Shown one piece after another: positions 10,931 through 22,900 of a stretch of 64,000 nt of DNA (position 1 is the first letter of the stretch; every line of letters begins with the position of its first letter). Position numbers and translations under genes: made by a program. Below the pieces are notes generated by a model. It did no database searches, was not told the origin of the DNA, and saw only the letters and a program-made list of their open reading frames with translations. Location of the stretch: NCBI GenBank assembly GCA_009760855.2, contig WPIO01000035.1, positions 3,001,001 through 3,065,000 on the forward strand. The letters are read 5' to 3'. This DNA is from Cristatella mucedo (Eukaryota > Bryozoa > Phylactolaemata > Cristatellidae).

Positions 10931-11669
10931 AATACTTGCTTGGGAGAGGAGAGTATCCCAAGAAATTAAGTCACTAAGGAAACAAAGCGGGGTCTTCGCC
11001 TAAGAGTAAGGTAGTACCGTAAAACAGCTTACTTTGAATCAGCAATTTCACGTGAGCCCTATAAGTGTGAGTAAATAACAGTGCTAAAAGACGTTCTTAA
11101 AAAAGGAACAAAATATAAAAACAGTGCAAAGTCAGGAACAGTGTACGGAACGTACATTATGCATATGATCGTGGGTCAGTTAACCATTGTTGAATGGCTA
11201 CTAGGCTTCTGCTGGATCTTAATAAATCCGTTTAAAATCCCAAAAAATAGCAAGCAATCCAACTACATGGTACACAGCTATACTAGTACCTGAAGGTAGG
11301 CTGCCATGCTTACACATCATTCATGATTCATAGTAATTAAGGATTCTCTAATATTCTCAAAAGCTAATCCAACCGAGATGTTGGGCAAAATATCAGACAC
11401 GAGCAAATTAGTATAATACTTCATTCAAGTAAATATAAAACAGAATGAAATATGTAACAATTAACAACAATGCGATACATTTTCGTGAGGAGAACAAACT
11501 GCCGTTTATCTGACAAGTCTGCAGAAAAGACGTTGAGATTAATCACAAATCATTGCAGAAAATTCAAAATTTTAATTTGCAGACCCCTCATGATCCATCT
11601 ACGATCAACATATTGAATATATAGGAAAGAAATTCCCGGAGGTGGCAATAATAATGTATGCAACATATT

Positions 11670-11815
11670 TCATACAGATAGTGTCCTAAGAGAAAGTGAG
11701 TCTCTATTAAGGCACTTTACATGTGCCTCTGGGCTCGTATCCGCGTCCTTGACAAGAACTTCGTCGGAGCCAGCATCTTAACCAACTGGTCTAACCAGCT
11801 CAGTATAATGATAGT
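11670..11815 (-). mobile_element. SINE S1
   Basis: On the minus strand: GGTTAGACCAGTTGG (A-box area), GGATACGAGCCC (B-box), then AAAGTGCC...GAGTCTC...GGACACT, a decayed form of the shared 3' hairpin. Present in D2 only. Confidence 0.65.
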
Positions 11816-12059
11816 GTGTGTCCGCCTGGCTTGTTAGACACAGCTAAAAGTGAACAAGGTTGCTCCCTTTCCAGTACGCTTAAAGCAGCTAGGAAAAGGT
11901 CAAGTTATTAGTCTACGCTATACAAATATGCTATACGCTATACACTATACAAACAAAGTATCATTATAAGTATATTACGGTTTTGGTGTGGTCAAAAGCT
12001 TGAGAAATTGAAGCATACTCACGGGTCAGCATACCTATAAATGATCTTTGCTAAACAAA

Positions 12060-13050
12060 GCTTGATTTTGAGCGTATTTGGAATTTGCACCATCCATTAA
12101 AATAATTTTGAATTATCTGGAGCTTGTTTTATTTTCGTGGAATACTATTCCTTGCCCCAGAGCACATTCGCCTCCAAATATGGTCCAACTACATCCAATA
12201 ATTAAGATCTTAAGTGCTGAACGATTGGATGTCACATCTGAGAATATCGTCTTAGCTGACGATTTTTTCAGCACCGAGATTGAGAAAAAACTTTATCTCA
12301 TTTTCAAATACTTCCTATTAACCTTTCCTTCGAAAATATTGCATTGAATTAGAGCATTGAAAATATTTTCGCTCAGCCCAATATGGTTTCTTTCTAAAAA
12401 ATAAGAAAACCTTTGCTTGTAGAAAAAATGCAGGCAACAGGCTACATCAAAGTCAGCCTAATGTAACATCTAACATCTAATGTAACATGTAACTTAAATA
12501 TGGGGTCTTTTTGTGGACGTGTCACCTCTAAACGTTATTTGTCACACATCACAAATCTGCAAACTTGTTGGGATTTTGGCATCATGGACAACGATTTATT
12601 TGAACCTTACATCTTTGCTTCTAAATCTGTTGCATATAAATCCGATAATTTACAGCTTTAGTTATGAGTTATTGAATTTCACATGTGAGAATGTCTTGGC
12701 CGTTGACGATTCAATTAACACCTAGACTGAGCAAAAAGACTGACTCAATTTTGAATTTGTTGTAACGGTCTATCATTGAGCGTTGGAAATTTTTCTGCTA
12801 TGTACAATATAGTATTTCGTGCTAAAAAAAAGAAAAACTTTGCTAGTAGGCAAAATGCAGGTAAAAGGCAACATCTAAGTCATCCTAATGCATTATCCTT
12901 CAACTTACGTATGTGGTCTGTGTATGAGCGTGTGATGTCACAACTTTCTGACTTTTCCCCTTTGGTGACTATCAGTGACTATTTGCCACCACAGGGTGGA
13001 TGAGATCTAGCTGAAATCTTTTCTTAACGTTCTTGTGGTTTTGAACGCAT
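12060..13050. repeat. Internal tandem repeat of a D segment (two subunits)
   Basis: The segment that is single in D1 (about 3350-3800) appears here as two subunits of roughly 450-500 bases: about 12070-12520 and 12540-13045. Each runs from a CCAATAATTA- or CCGATAATTT-like word through a TCACATNTGAGAAT word and ends with CTAAAAAATAAGAAAA / CTAAAAAAAAGAAAA, GCAGG and AAGGC(T)ACATC. Plus-strand frames at 12078-12347 and 12513-12725 share the pattern P-I-I...S..E.L..T.EN, but neither continues. Confidence 0.6.
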
Positions 13051-13315
13051 CCGAGCTAAGCCACTTCATAAAGCTGGCTGGCAAAGAGCTGTCGTCTTTT
13101 AAATTCTTGTTCACCTGGAACTCTTTGGCCATCCTAACTGATTAATCTGAATGCACAAGGATCCTGTGGAGGAAAATATCAAAGAAGCTTCAGATTTGTT
13201 TAACACAATGATGGATTCAAAGTGATCCGATGCTAAAATATGAGAACAGAGGACAAGACGTTCCACACGCAAGTAGCAAGTGCAGTTTCATATGAAAAAT
13301 TAGAACGATGACAAA

Positions 13316-13530
13316 CGAAATGTAATGTATCTCCGTCTGTAACTCCACAAACTCATAAAGACCACGTGCGTGTTACGCAGGAGAGTTTTGTATAGCGCAC
13401 TCACAGCCTAAGCGGCTTTCGGTAGGCATTCGGTAGCCAACAAACTTCGTCTCACGCAACAAAGAGAGAGTTGGAAGCATAGCAGAGTCAGGAGAGCAGT
13501 TGAGGTAGAGAGTAGCATAGAACAACTCTG
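13316..13530 (-). mobile_element. LINE B 3' end
   Basis: Minus-strand copy of the family B end. The tail side is AATGTAATGTATCTCCGTCTG, followed by GGCTTTCGGTAGGCATTCGG and the CGCAACAAAGAGAGAG block shared with 51020-51400, 42832-43107 and 58980-59280. 5'-truncated; non-coding apart from the last codons. Confidence 0.8.
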
Positions 13531-14975
13531 TCAATTCTGTCAAAGGCAGATCTATTTGGAGTAATACCCTCCTAAGAAAAACGTATTTTTACAGCAAGTG
13601 GTATTACTTTAAATTGCATATATCAAAGCAGGAAATTGTCGGAAATTTTTTTGCAATCCTATTTATTGGTTCAATTTAGAAAGGATCATATATATTAATT
13701 AAACAGTTTCTTGAGGTGATAGGGCAAACAGCTGTAGATTCTTCGGCAGTACAATGACCTTATATGTCTTCTGAATGTCGACCCAGTGCCACCAAGATTA
13801 TTTCAGTTTGAATTGCATGCAAATAAAAGCCAGCCGATGATATCAACACATGTGACCAGACATTGAGTATGTCACTGCGATGACTCTACCTCGAGCTCCA
13901 ACTGGCCAGCTACCTCTGCCATCCTGGGCCGGCTTCAAGCGATTGGGCAATCGAGACTCTACTGCCTTCAAAAACATTATTTACAACCCAGGGGTTTACA
14001 TTTCCCCCTTAAATTCGGGCTCAAGCCAAGATCTCCTATTTAACCTAGAGCAATTGAGAAGTATCAATTGCTATAGATTATCGATTAGAAACCGCTGGGT
14101 CGGTAGGGGCTAGCTCACAAAGACCTTGGTTTCTGCCGAATACTAGATAATCAGGTGGGATTAATCACGTATAAGCCGACACGACTTCATCCTCACAGAA
14201 TTTGTCTGACCGAGCGAATAGTATTTTACTCACTGATGCGTACCGGAATAGATCTTGCGGCATGTTATCACCAAACATATGACATGTTCAATTAGAAACG
14301 TATTTCAAATCTCTAGGCGTAAATTTATTTCTTTTAGCACGTTGTACCAATGCTTTAATTTTGATTATTATCATCGTTGCTTGACACTAGTGAAGTGGCT
14401 AATTATACATGTAGCCTAAAATGAATACATAGGTTTACTTTTCAACACTCCTACTGCATAGAATTTATGCCGGTAGAGTTCATATGGCAAATACAAGTAT
14501 TATAATTGTTTAGATATTAAAGACTGCAAAGGAAACCTTACTGACAATTTGGAAAGTAACAATCATTTTAAGGGGTACGATTTGACTAACTGAAGGGAAA
14601 TTGAAATGCTCAGAAATATGCGAGGATTGTGCAGAGCAGAATATGGTTCTTACCTGAAGACACTTACGACAAGGCATTGCTGACACCAACCATTATCGCT
14701 TGGGTGCACGACCCAGCTGCATGTCTACGAAGTTTTGATCAAGAGTGCCCAAACGTTCAAAAACCCTATCTGAATTAAGAAAGGGATTTCACAACTGAGA
14801 TTTTTGATTGTGTTGCTTGCATGAACAAATTGAGCTATGTAGGCAGCAACCATTAGCTCCCGAAGTCAAAAAAGATCACTGTCAAACTTTATCAAAGTAA
14901 CTAAAATATGTTACGTAGCTCCTAATTGAAATTTAGATGAATGATTGCTACACATATCTAAACCTTACATGCTTC

Positions 14976-16380
14976 CAAGTGAATAATGCGAAGTTTAGGG
15001 CTGAGTTTTTGCCAGCATTAATCTTATCGCTAAGATCACATGCTTGCTTAAATATAGTGTAAGACTTGTGCTTAGTATTAATACTCAACTTGATTGTTAG
15101 CAAATATAAACTTAGTGCCTAAAAATCTCTTGAAGCATGCAGAGTGAAACATAACTCCAGCCTTTCTGGCAACCCTTCTTGAAACTTCTAAAATAAGTCA
15201 TACTAAAATGGCTTTTACACATGTGGGAATTTGATGCTTCAACTCTCTTTAGCTGCTTGTGTAGGCTACTAGTCATTCCCTAGCTGTGCTACAGAAGCAC
15301 AACCATTATGATCAGTTCGTGGTAGCTGAAGTCAGAAGTCATCTCTCTGGGAGCACCTAAGAGAATGGGCATATAGGATTGTATGGATACTAGCCACCTA
15401 CCTATGATGGGGGAACTAGCCATGCACCAAGATTGCTGAGAACAGCAGTCGAGTGCTCTTCCTAAGCATGTGCGGCTGCGTGTATGACTGAATAAACCTA
15501 GACGTCAAAATACCGATTTCCTGCGATCTTCTGATTCCGCTCTACAGTTAAAATATATTTTAAGATGACTATACCTGCTAGCCGGCACCACTGTGCCCCT
15601 GGTGGGCTTCCGATATCTGAAGAAAGAGAATCCAGTCTTTTGAAGGGGCATGGTTGCTTTGGCATTCTCATCAAATTTCAGAGGGGTGGTTTCATAAACA
15701 AAGTAAAGTACATACGATCTTAGTAATAATGCTAGTTCTATACGCGTAAGATTTTGCATGATATCTTCTTAATAGTGCATAACCGAGCGTACATGCACAA
15801 AAATCCCTTTCAAAAGGTCCTATTTTTTAATATAAATAATGGTTGGATACCGGGATTTCCTTAACTTCGGTGAACGTCGGTAAGGTGAGCAATATTCGCT
15901 GAGCTAATGCTGTCAACAATTGTAGCTTCTAGGTGGCAGGTCCACATTATACGGTTTAATTGGCTGTACAATTGGAAGCTTTAAAGTTGCTAGTTGCTAA
16001 TTACTAGTGAATGGAAATGTGTTAGATTGCATCGTTTCTTCGTCGCCTCCTCAGAGTGCTTCGACGACCGCATCCGTATTTAATTAGTCTCCTTACAAAA
16101 CTATTTTTCTCAATAGAGAATTGTTGCATACTATGATTTCATTAAATTCATAAAATGTCTGTAAGAAGCTCAATGTGTTCCAAGCTGATGCCGCTAAGAA
16201 TTGTACGGTGTTGGCAGCTCTAAATGGTAAATTTTAATTAGACGTAGGAACGGAAGCTCTCAAGTTGGTAGTTCGTAACACAAAAACTAAGTGTTAACAG
16301 CAGAGTCTAATTTATAATGCTGCCAAGGAACCGACATCTGAAACATAATTACTGATTAAAAGATCAGACACGGAGCGTTT
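14976..16380. other. Unassigned sequence
   Basis: No repeat match and no convincing ORF. A minus-strand open stretch at 15505-15759 has no recognisable motif. Confidence 0.4.
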
Positions 16381-16489
16381 TGTAGCTGTTGGCACAGATT
16401 CCCTTGTATCACTTTGATATACGGCAGTATACACATGAGTCCCTGCTAAATTATGTAACTGTAATCTTATTGCACCCTGCCTTATTCTC

Positions 16490-16630
16490 ATCTCCTCTGC
16501 TGCGCTCTACCTCAGTAAATCCATTGTCTGACTTCATATATGTCGGTGAAAGCTCAATTTTTCCTAATAAAGTTATTTTGGCTGATGACGGCCATATTGA
16601 GATTCTTACCTGGAGTGTTTCATCTGCTAT
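16490..16630 (+). repeat. Possible third copy of the D subunit motif
   Basis: Within an 83-codon frame, the peptide pattern NPLSDFIYVGESS...VILADD parallels the patterns from 12200-12290 (HPIIKILSAERL...LADD) and 12640-12710 (NPIIYSFSYELL...VDD). Nucleotide similarity is weak, so this is a suggestion only. Confidence 0.3.
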
Positions 16631-16689
16631 TTTGAATTAGGTGACTTTATCAGTAATACTTTACTTTCAAAATCTGGTAGTTTTAACAG

Positions 16690-17100
16690 TATATCAAGGT
16701 TAACTGAGCAAGCACAAAACAGTCGAGCGCAAACAATCTTCTTCACAAAATAAGGATATTCTATAACTGTATAGTGTGACTTTCAAATGAAAAACTATTT
16801 TAAAATTCAATCCGAAGTTTTGAAAATTAAAAGGAATAAAATATATAAGAAATTATTTTGCAGAATATGCTTACAGTGGAAGTAGTACTCACATCAAACT
16901 TTCTAATGCGAGCTTTGGCAAACGAACGGCCAATGTGCGGTGCTTCTCTGGTGAACTTTGTAGGAAAAAAAGTTACTCACACCTCAACGGAAATAAGAGC
17001 ATCACTCAAAAATATGGTATCGTGTAAGCATTTCTATTTGCCACTAAGCAATAACACGCCTCTTAGATTTACTTTCTGACTGACAGCCATAACGATCGAA
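16690..17100. other. Unassigned AT-rich sequence
   Basis: Contains TTATTTTGCAG before 16864, which resembles a splice acceptor, followed by a 73-codon open stretch to 17079. No family is recognisable and no donor was found. Confidence 0.25.
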
Positions 17101-18107
17101 AAACGCGAACACGGACCGCTAACAATCAAACGGCCAACTTGGGACGAGCCTCGCTTCGGAGAATGGCTTTCCCTGTTATTAATTGTTACTTTCATCACTT
17201 GCCATGTGTAGGTTTATATTTTGGCGTGTCATCTCCATCACTTGGTTTCGCCCTCAGCTCCGTCCGCCCAACGGGCGCGCTTCTCGCTGGCGTGTGACTT
17301 ATCCTTGTCTCGAAATTCTTTCTGCCTGTGCGTCGGCCTGTATTCAGGCTATGCACTCTTTTTTCTTATCTTCTGGCGCTCCGGAGCTGCTTACGCGACG
17401 GCTACTACCGCTGCACCAGCATGCACGCTCGTTCGCTTGCATTGCTTGCGTACGAAACAGTGCATCCTTCGCCATCGGTAATGCAACGCGCCTGCGAAGG
17501 CCCCGGTCTTCGTCGTCCCATTATCGCACGTTCACCAGCCCGTACATGGATACGTCATGATGAGCTCCGTTACTAGCGGGTAACTGGAAATGTTCTGTTT
17601 CTGTACTGTCTAAAGCGTTAAGCCGTGGAACAAACCAACTGGAGCCGCGGTAAAGAGTTTATTCTCCGCCCACCTAATGAATCCTTAGACCGCTGCTCCC
17701 TCTCCTGTGTACAGCTATTTTGTATGAGGCATCGCTTGGGTCTAGGCCATGAGAGGGGCCGCGCCCTGCAAGCTACTGCAATTACATAGCCCAGCACTTA
17801 GTGGGAATCAATCTGCAAAGGTTTACTTACGTGTATTCAATAAAAAAGCTGGTTCTAAAAATTCTTGTTTTCGCCATGTATAGCTGCGGTTTGTGTAGGC
17901 GAGCGTGACTCACTAACACGGATGAGATGCCAACGCCGTCTGGTGTCTGCAAGGCAACTACCTAGGCCGCCCTTCCGCCATTCAAAAAACATAAAATTGC
18001 GTCTTTATTTGACCCAATGATTAACCGCCAAGATAATCTAAGATAAGCACTGTGGTTTTGAGCAGTAATATTATACTATTCTATAATATATGTATATATA
18101 TCTATAA

Positions 18108-18145
<38 letters not shown>

Positions 18146-19245
18146 AATATAATATTAATATTATAGTAATATTCTATCAATATCAGGTCTGGCCTTGCCT
18201 AAATGTTAATTTAGCCGGTCTTGCCATATTTCTTAAAAATCTTACTGGTCTTTTCTCTCCCATTTAAAAAAATTTCTGATCGAATTCTGGTACCGCTCCT
18301 ACATACTTCTCTCCCGTAAACCTGCGGCATTTGCTGCTGTAGTGGTCGGAATCTTCTGCATCATAGCAATTAGGGGTTCATCTGCAGAAATAATAATAAC
18401 AAGAAATTTACTGATAATAGCTTAGGTACCGTAATCCCTTTCAAGTCACTTTACATTTGCAGCATAGCAAGCTGTGGTTAATTCATTTTTTCTGCCTTAG
18501 AACTTCTGACATTCTCTGTTGAAGCAACCCACATCGTTTATGAACTGGTCTCGGGCTTACTGTCACTCCGACTTCAAACATGCTGACAGTTACCAGAGCA
18601 ACACGATAACTCTGACCTCAAACCCCCATGACGCCTGGTTCTCTCGGAGACGTTTTCTTAGATCGTATACGGAAATGTCTCGTCATCTGCTTCGGCTCGA
18701 GCTCGATCTTGGTAACGTTGACGTTTTTCGGGATTTGCAAGTATTTGGCAATTTCAACTTGAACTTTGACATCCCGCCTTTCCGATACCGATCTGACGTC
18801 AGAAGCTGGCAGACTCCACCGAAATTTGGCAAAATACATCGTGAATAATTTCTCTGTTAACAAAGTAAGAACTGAGGGAAAGCCCGAGCGTTTAAACTCC
18901 TAAATGTAGCATTGGGTGAGATTTTAAACTAACCGGCCAATCACCACCACGCCCACGAGTAAGATCATGGACGCCAACAACGCCTACCCAATACCCATGG
19001 ATATGGCTGGCCATAGGCTTAGTTATGGGTAGGAGTAACCGGTTGAGAGCTCTGCTGAGCAGCATGTACTTTCCAATCCAAAATTGTTGATTGTTCGTCG
19101 ATAGCAACGGTGCAACGTTTGTTTGTCTGCCGTGAAGCCGCATTGAATAGGGCTATTTAGAGGCTGCCTACTAAAGCCACACCATTGATATCGTTGAAAG
19201 AGTTGCCACGGTGGCAGGAAGTACCCCAATTTGTTACGTCTGAGG
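17100..19245. repeat. Segmental duplication copy E1
   Basis: Collinear with 21330-22560. Anchors are 17150-17215 with 21412-21470, 17880-18060 with 21810-22005 (GTTTGTGTAGGCGAGCGTGACTC vs GTTGTGTAGGCGAACGCGACTC), 18190-18370 with 22030-22205, 18500-18550 with 22250-22300, and 19070-19150 with 22470-22530. The GC-rich stretch 17220-17580 is private to E1. Overlapping open frames in it in three phases give no recognisable protein. Confidence 0.65.
18085..18142. repeat. (TA)n microsatellite
   Basis: Imperfect TA repeat inside E1, absent from the matching point of E2. A frame read through it (about 18052-18267) is an artefact of the repeat. Confidence 0.9.
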
Positions 19246-19363
19246 GCTTACTTTAGAGAACCAGGTTTTGGAATTGATGTAGCTACGTCCACCAGCAACT
19301 CAGCTAGGTGAGTGTGACGACACTTAGCTGCTCAGTTTGACGTATGGCTACTCGGGTTACACA

Positions 19364-20573
19364 CATGATGTCGACAATAAACCATCTCCTTAACCGTTCC
19401 CAGATTAGCTCCTTACCTGATGACCCTTGTGATGATCTAGCCGATCGCTTCTCTCGATTCTTTGTGCAGAAGATAGAGGAGATCAGGGAATCCATCCCTG
19501 CAAAGACAACCTCCCCACTAGAACACTGTTCCTCGGTTCCTGGCTGCACCTCAATGTCTGCATTTAGGCAGGACACTATTGATCTAGCCCTAAAGTTCGT
19601 ATCGCAATCAAAGAAGACAGCAAGTCCACTGGAACCTATTCCCACTGTCCTGCTCCTACGTTGCATTGATCTACTAATGCCATGCATAACTAACATCATT
19701 GATTTGTCATGAGCCTCAGGTCATGTCCCAGCACCTTTCAAAAAAGCTAAAGTCAGGCCTCTTCTCAAGAAAGCAACACTAGACCAAGAGAGCTTGAGCA
19801 ACTACCGCCCAGTCTTCCTTCTACCGTTCCTATCAAAGACACTGGAACGGGTCGTGGCAGACCAGCTGAACTCATATATCGAAACCTCACACCTTGCTAG
19901 TAAGTTCCAGTCTGGCTTTAGAGCTAACCACCCTACAGAGTCAGCATTGCTTAAGGTATACAACGACCTACTTAGGAATGCAGACATGGGCAGAGTGTCT
20001 CTGCTTGTTTTGCTCGATCTTTCGGCAGCTTTCGACACCATCGATCACAAAGTTCTTCTAGAGCGCCTCTCATCTTGCCTGGGCATCACTGGCACTGCTC
20101 TGCAGTGGTTCAGGTCCTATTTCAGTAGGAGACTTCAGAGTATTAACGTGAATAAACAAAGGTCATCTGAAGTACTTCTGAAATATGGAGTACCTCAGGG
20201 CTCCGTGCTAGGTCCGGTTTTTTTCATGGTTTATACTCTCCCTCTTGCTGATGTGATTGCCAAGCACAATCTAGGCTTTCACTTCTGTGAGGATGACACT
20301 CAGTTGCACCTTTGCTTTGATCCCTCCCAGCCTTCGAGCACCTAAAATTCTCTAAACTCGCTGTATGCATTAATGTCATCCGCACACGGATGGCAGCAAA
20401 TTTTCTAAAACTAATCGATAATAAAACTAACTTACTAGTTATGGGCAAACCGAGTGTGATTCAGAGATTGGAAAGGTTGTCTCTCAAAATCGGCTCTGCC
20501 AGCATATCTCCTGTCGAATCAGCTCGAATTCTAGGTGTCATATTCCAAAGCGACCTTTCATTAGATATGCAGT
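19364..20573 (+). mobile_element. LINE A internal fragment lacking both ends
   Basis: Matches the fullest copy from GATGTCGACAATAAACCATC (endonuclease-RT linker) to a point after the RT domain, where similarity stops within TTAGAT at about 20573. It has neither a 3' UTR nor a tail. Position between E1 and E2 suggests insertion or rearrangement at the duplication boundary. Confidence 0.85.
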
Positions 20574-20575
20574 AA
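19364..20575 (+). pseudogene. LINE A reverse transcriptase with altered active-site box (C-E-D-D)
   Basis: The frame is open from 19344 to a TGA at 19710, resumes in the same frame to TAA at 20343, then shifts frame before 20390. RT blocks NYRP, KFQSGFRANH, LLDLSAAFDTIDH and GVPQGSVLGP (from 20187) are intact. The catalytic box is C-E-D-D at 20286-20297 where most RTs, and the copy at 8246, have Y-A-D-D. The two Asp remain. The same change is found in the copy at 30168-30179. Only two in-frame stops and one shift separate this from an open frame. Confidence 0.85.
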
Positions 20576-21330
20576 TATGCAGCAGGAATACCTCACAAAC
20601 CATCTCAAGCATTCTCGCAGAAGAAACACTTCTCCACACTTAGGCTACCTGCGTCTCTCGGGGAACGACCCAAATAGAGGAACGAGACCGAACTAATGGA
20701 ATATATCACGCACCACACCAACTACGTCTAGTTTTCACCAGCATATCCTTATGCCGAGACCACGTGCGAGCGCACACACAAAAAACACAAAAGAAACTTA
20801 CCATGGGAGCTCGGGCGCGATAAAACCGTAATCGGCGGCGTCCGCCGAATCCTTCTTTGTACTGTCCCGTTCTGTCCTGTCAATCGCCGACGAACATGCC
20901 GCTCTCTGTTCTTGATTTCAGAGAAACGAGTCTAATGGCGCAGAGGCGAAGCCAAAGTTTGAGACCTAAAGAAAGACCCGGAGTGAGCCTCGCTTGACTC
21001 GTAATTACCTAGCTGAGAAAATGGGTCAATAGCTTAGTGTTATTGGGCCAGGCGCCGAGGCCAGTTACGGTAAAGAATTAATAACGTGGCTTGGCCGTTG
21101 GATGGGCAACCCAGTCCAGCTTGAATGCCGAATAGGTTCCAGACGATTTATTTATTGACAGAGTTATGGCCGAGGTTGACAGGCGAGCCCACATGAATCA
21201 GCTGTTCCTGTGGGTATCAGACCAACTCTAAATACCGAATTGCCACCACTGGTCCTAGAGCTTTCTGGCTTGCTCTTAGCTCTTGCTCTCTAACCACAAT
21301 GGCACTCCTCTCTGGCTCACTGCTCCGGGA
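20574..21330. other. Unassigned, moderately GC-rich sequence
   Basis: No repeat match identified. No ORF with a start and recognisable motif. Confidence 0.35.
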
Positions 21331-22560
21331 CAAAGGAATTCTTTCCCGCCGAATAGTTCTTGTTCGGGCTTAAATTAATCCAACGCCCAAACGGCTCTAC
21401 AGAGAAGCGCCCATCCTCGGAGAACGGCGATCGCAGGCTATTAATGCTAACTGTACTTGCCATGTATGTGTGTATAAGCTTATTGATAAGCCCATTTCCA
21501 AAAAGGCTGACTGGAAGTGAATTACGGTCTGTAACTGTACTGTCGTTTACATTATACACCATTTACAATAGCCTGGTGGCGGTAACAAAGGAGTTCCCAA
21601 AGCAAATAATGAATCCCGTGACCACTGTTCCATTTCCTGAGGTAGGCAATCTTGCATGAGCCATTGCCATGTTCTGCTGCAGTCAGCTCGATCGCTCTCT
21701 GTCAAGGTACTGAAACGAACTAGCACTGAATTTACTGGTAAGTCACCTGCAAATTTTATTTTATTTTATTAAATAGATAGGGAGATTGCAAAACTTCTTA
21801 TATTTGCCGTCAATAGCTGTGGGTTGTGTAGGCGAACGCGACTCAATACTGCTGTCGGGACACGAACGTCGGCTGACGTATGCATGGCAGCGACCTGGCC
21901 GCCCCTATTTCTGCGCCCAACTGATGTCGCCAACGACAAAATTATGTCCTTAATCCATTCGATGAGTACCCGAATACTTCGTGTCTACTAAACACTGTGA
22001 CTTTGAGCTAAACATTTTTCAAGAATTGCTGGTCAGGCCTCGTCTACCCGACAATTCTTCCGGTCTTGCCTCCAAGCATAGAAGTATAGCCATCCTAGAG
22101 AAAAATCCTTGATCCAGCCCTGCTACCGCTCTCACATAATCCTCTCACATAAAGCTTGCATAATTTGTTACCGTAGTGGTCGCACCTTAAGCGTCATAGC
22201 AACTAGTGTGTTATATGTGATAGTGGTGAAGGCATTCTCGTCTGCCTTAGCGCCTCCTACGTTCTCTGTTGAAGCAACTAACAACGTTTCTGAACTGCTC
22301 TCTGGCGTCGAAGCAGCACATGTAGGCTTCGTCTAGAATGGGCTTCGTGCAAGCCTATAATTACCATCGCAGCACCGATTATCTCTGGTCGGAGGCGATC
22401 GTTTGAAATGCTATGGGTCTTTGTCGTGGCAGTTATAGACTGAGCTGCACGTAGTTTCGAGTCCGTATTGTAGATTGTTTGTTGTTGAAAACGTCGTCCC
22501 ATTTGCATTTCTGTCTCCTGTCTGCATTGAATATGCCTGTTCATCGGCCAATGAGCTCAA
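21330..22560. repeat. Segmental duplication copy E2
   Basis: Partner of 17100-19245; shorter because the GC-rich block and the TA microsatellite of E1 are missing. Shares TTCTCTGTTGAAGCAAC at about 22263 with 18512 in E1. Confidence 0.65.
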
Positions 22561-22769
22561 TGCCATGAAAACCAATAAACGAGTGTGCAGCTGAGAGAGT
22601 AAGCATCTTTTGCACGAAATCCGCCGATTCTGACATTTGACGGGTTACTTTTTGAGCCAGAAGCTGCAGATCGTCGTCGCTTCAGGCACTAGCTGAACTC
22701 GCACATTTAAACCTAGCTAGCCTGCTCCACTGACGTTGTAGAGCTAATAAATCCAGCGGATCAATATGT

Positions 22770-22900
22770 CTAATAACTTTAATTCTATTTACTCCCTCGA
22801 TGCATGTATCATTGAAATCCTCACATTATTGACAGCGAAATTTCTTAGTTGGTATGATGACACGACTGACTTAGTATTTCTGGGTAACCAAGTGTAATTT
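22770..22900 (+). mobile_element. LINE A coding fragment, very decayed
   Basis: Matches the segment just after the RT active site: CTCCCTCGATGCATGTATCATTGAAATCC, ACAGCGAAATTTCTTA and CCAAGTGTAATTTTCC, in the order seen at 8320-8430. Confidence 0.6.

Larger units (their letters stand above)
9815..14975. repeat. Segmental duplication copy D2
   Basis: Partner of 1400-5640 (anchors listed there). The strongest stretch is 14190-14900, collinear with 4890-5580, for example ATATGCGAGGATTGTGCAG against ATATGCAAGGATTGTGCAG. It holds its own insertions: LINE A 10375-10930, S1 11670-11815 and LINE B 13316-13530. The segment matching 3350-3800 is present twice (12060-13050). Confidence 0.7.

Noticed and set aside
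17183-17576. Three overlapping GC-rich frames of 82-125 codons
   Set aside because: Open in three phases at once because stop codons are rare in the GC-rich block. No motif is present and the block is absent from the duplicate E2.
18052-18267. Plus-strand frame rich in Ile and Tyr
   Set aside because: Translation of a TA microsatellite.
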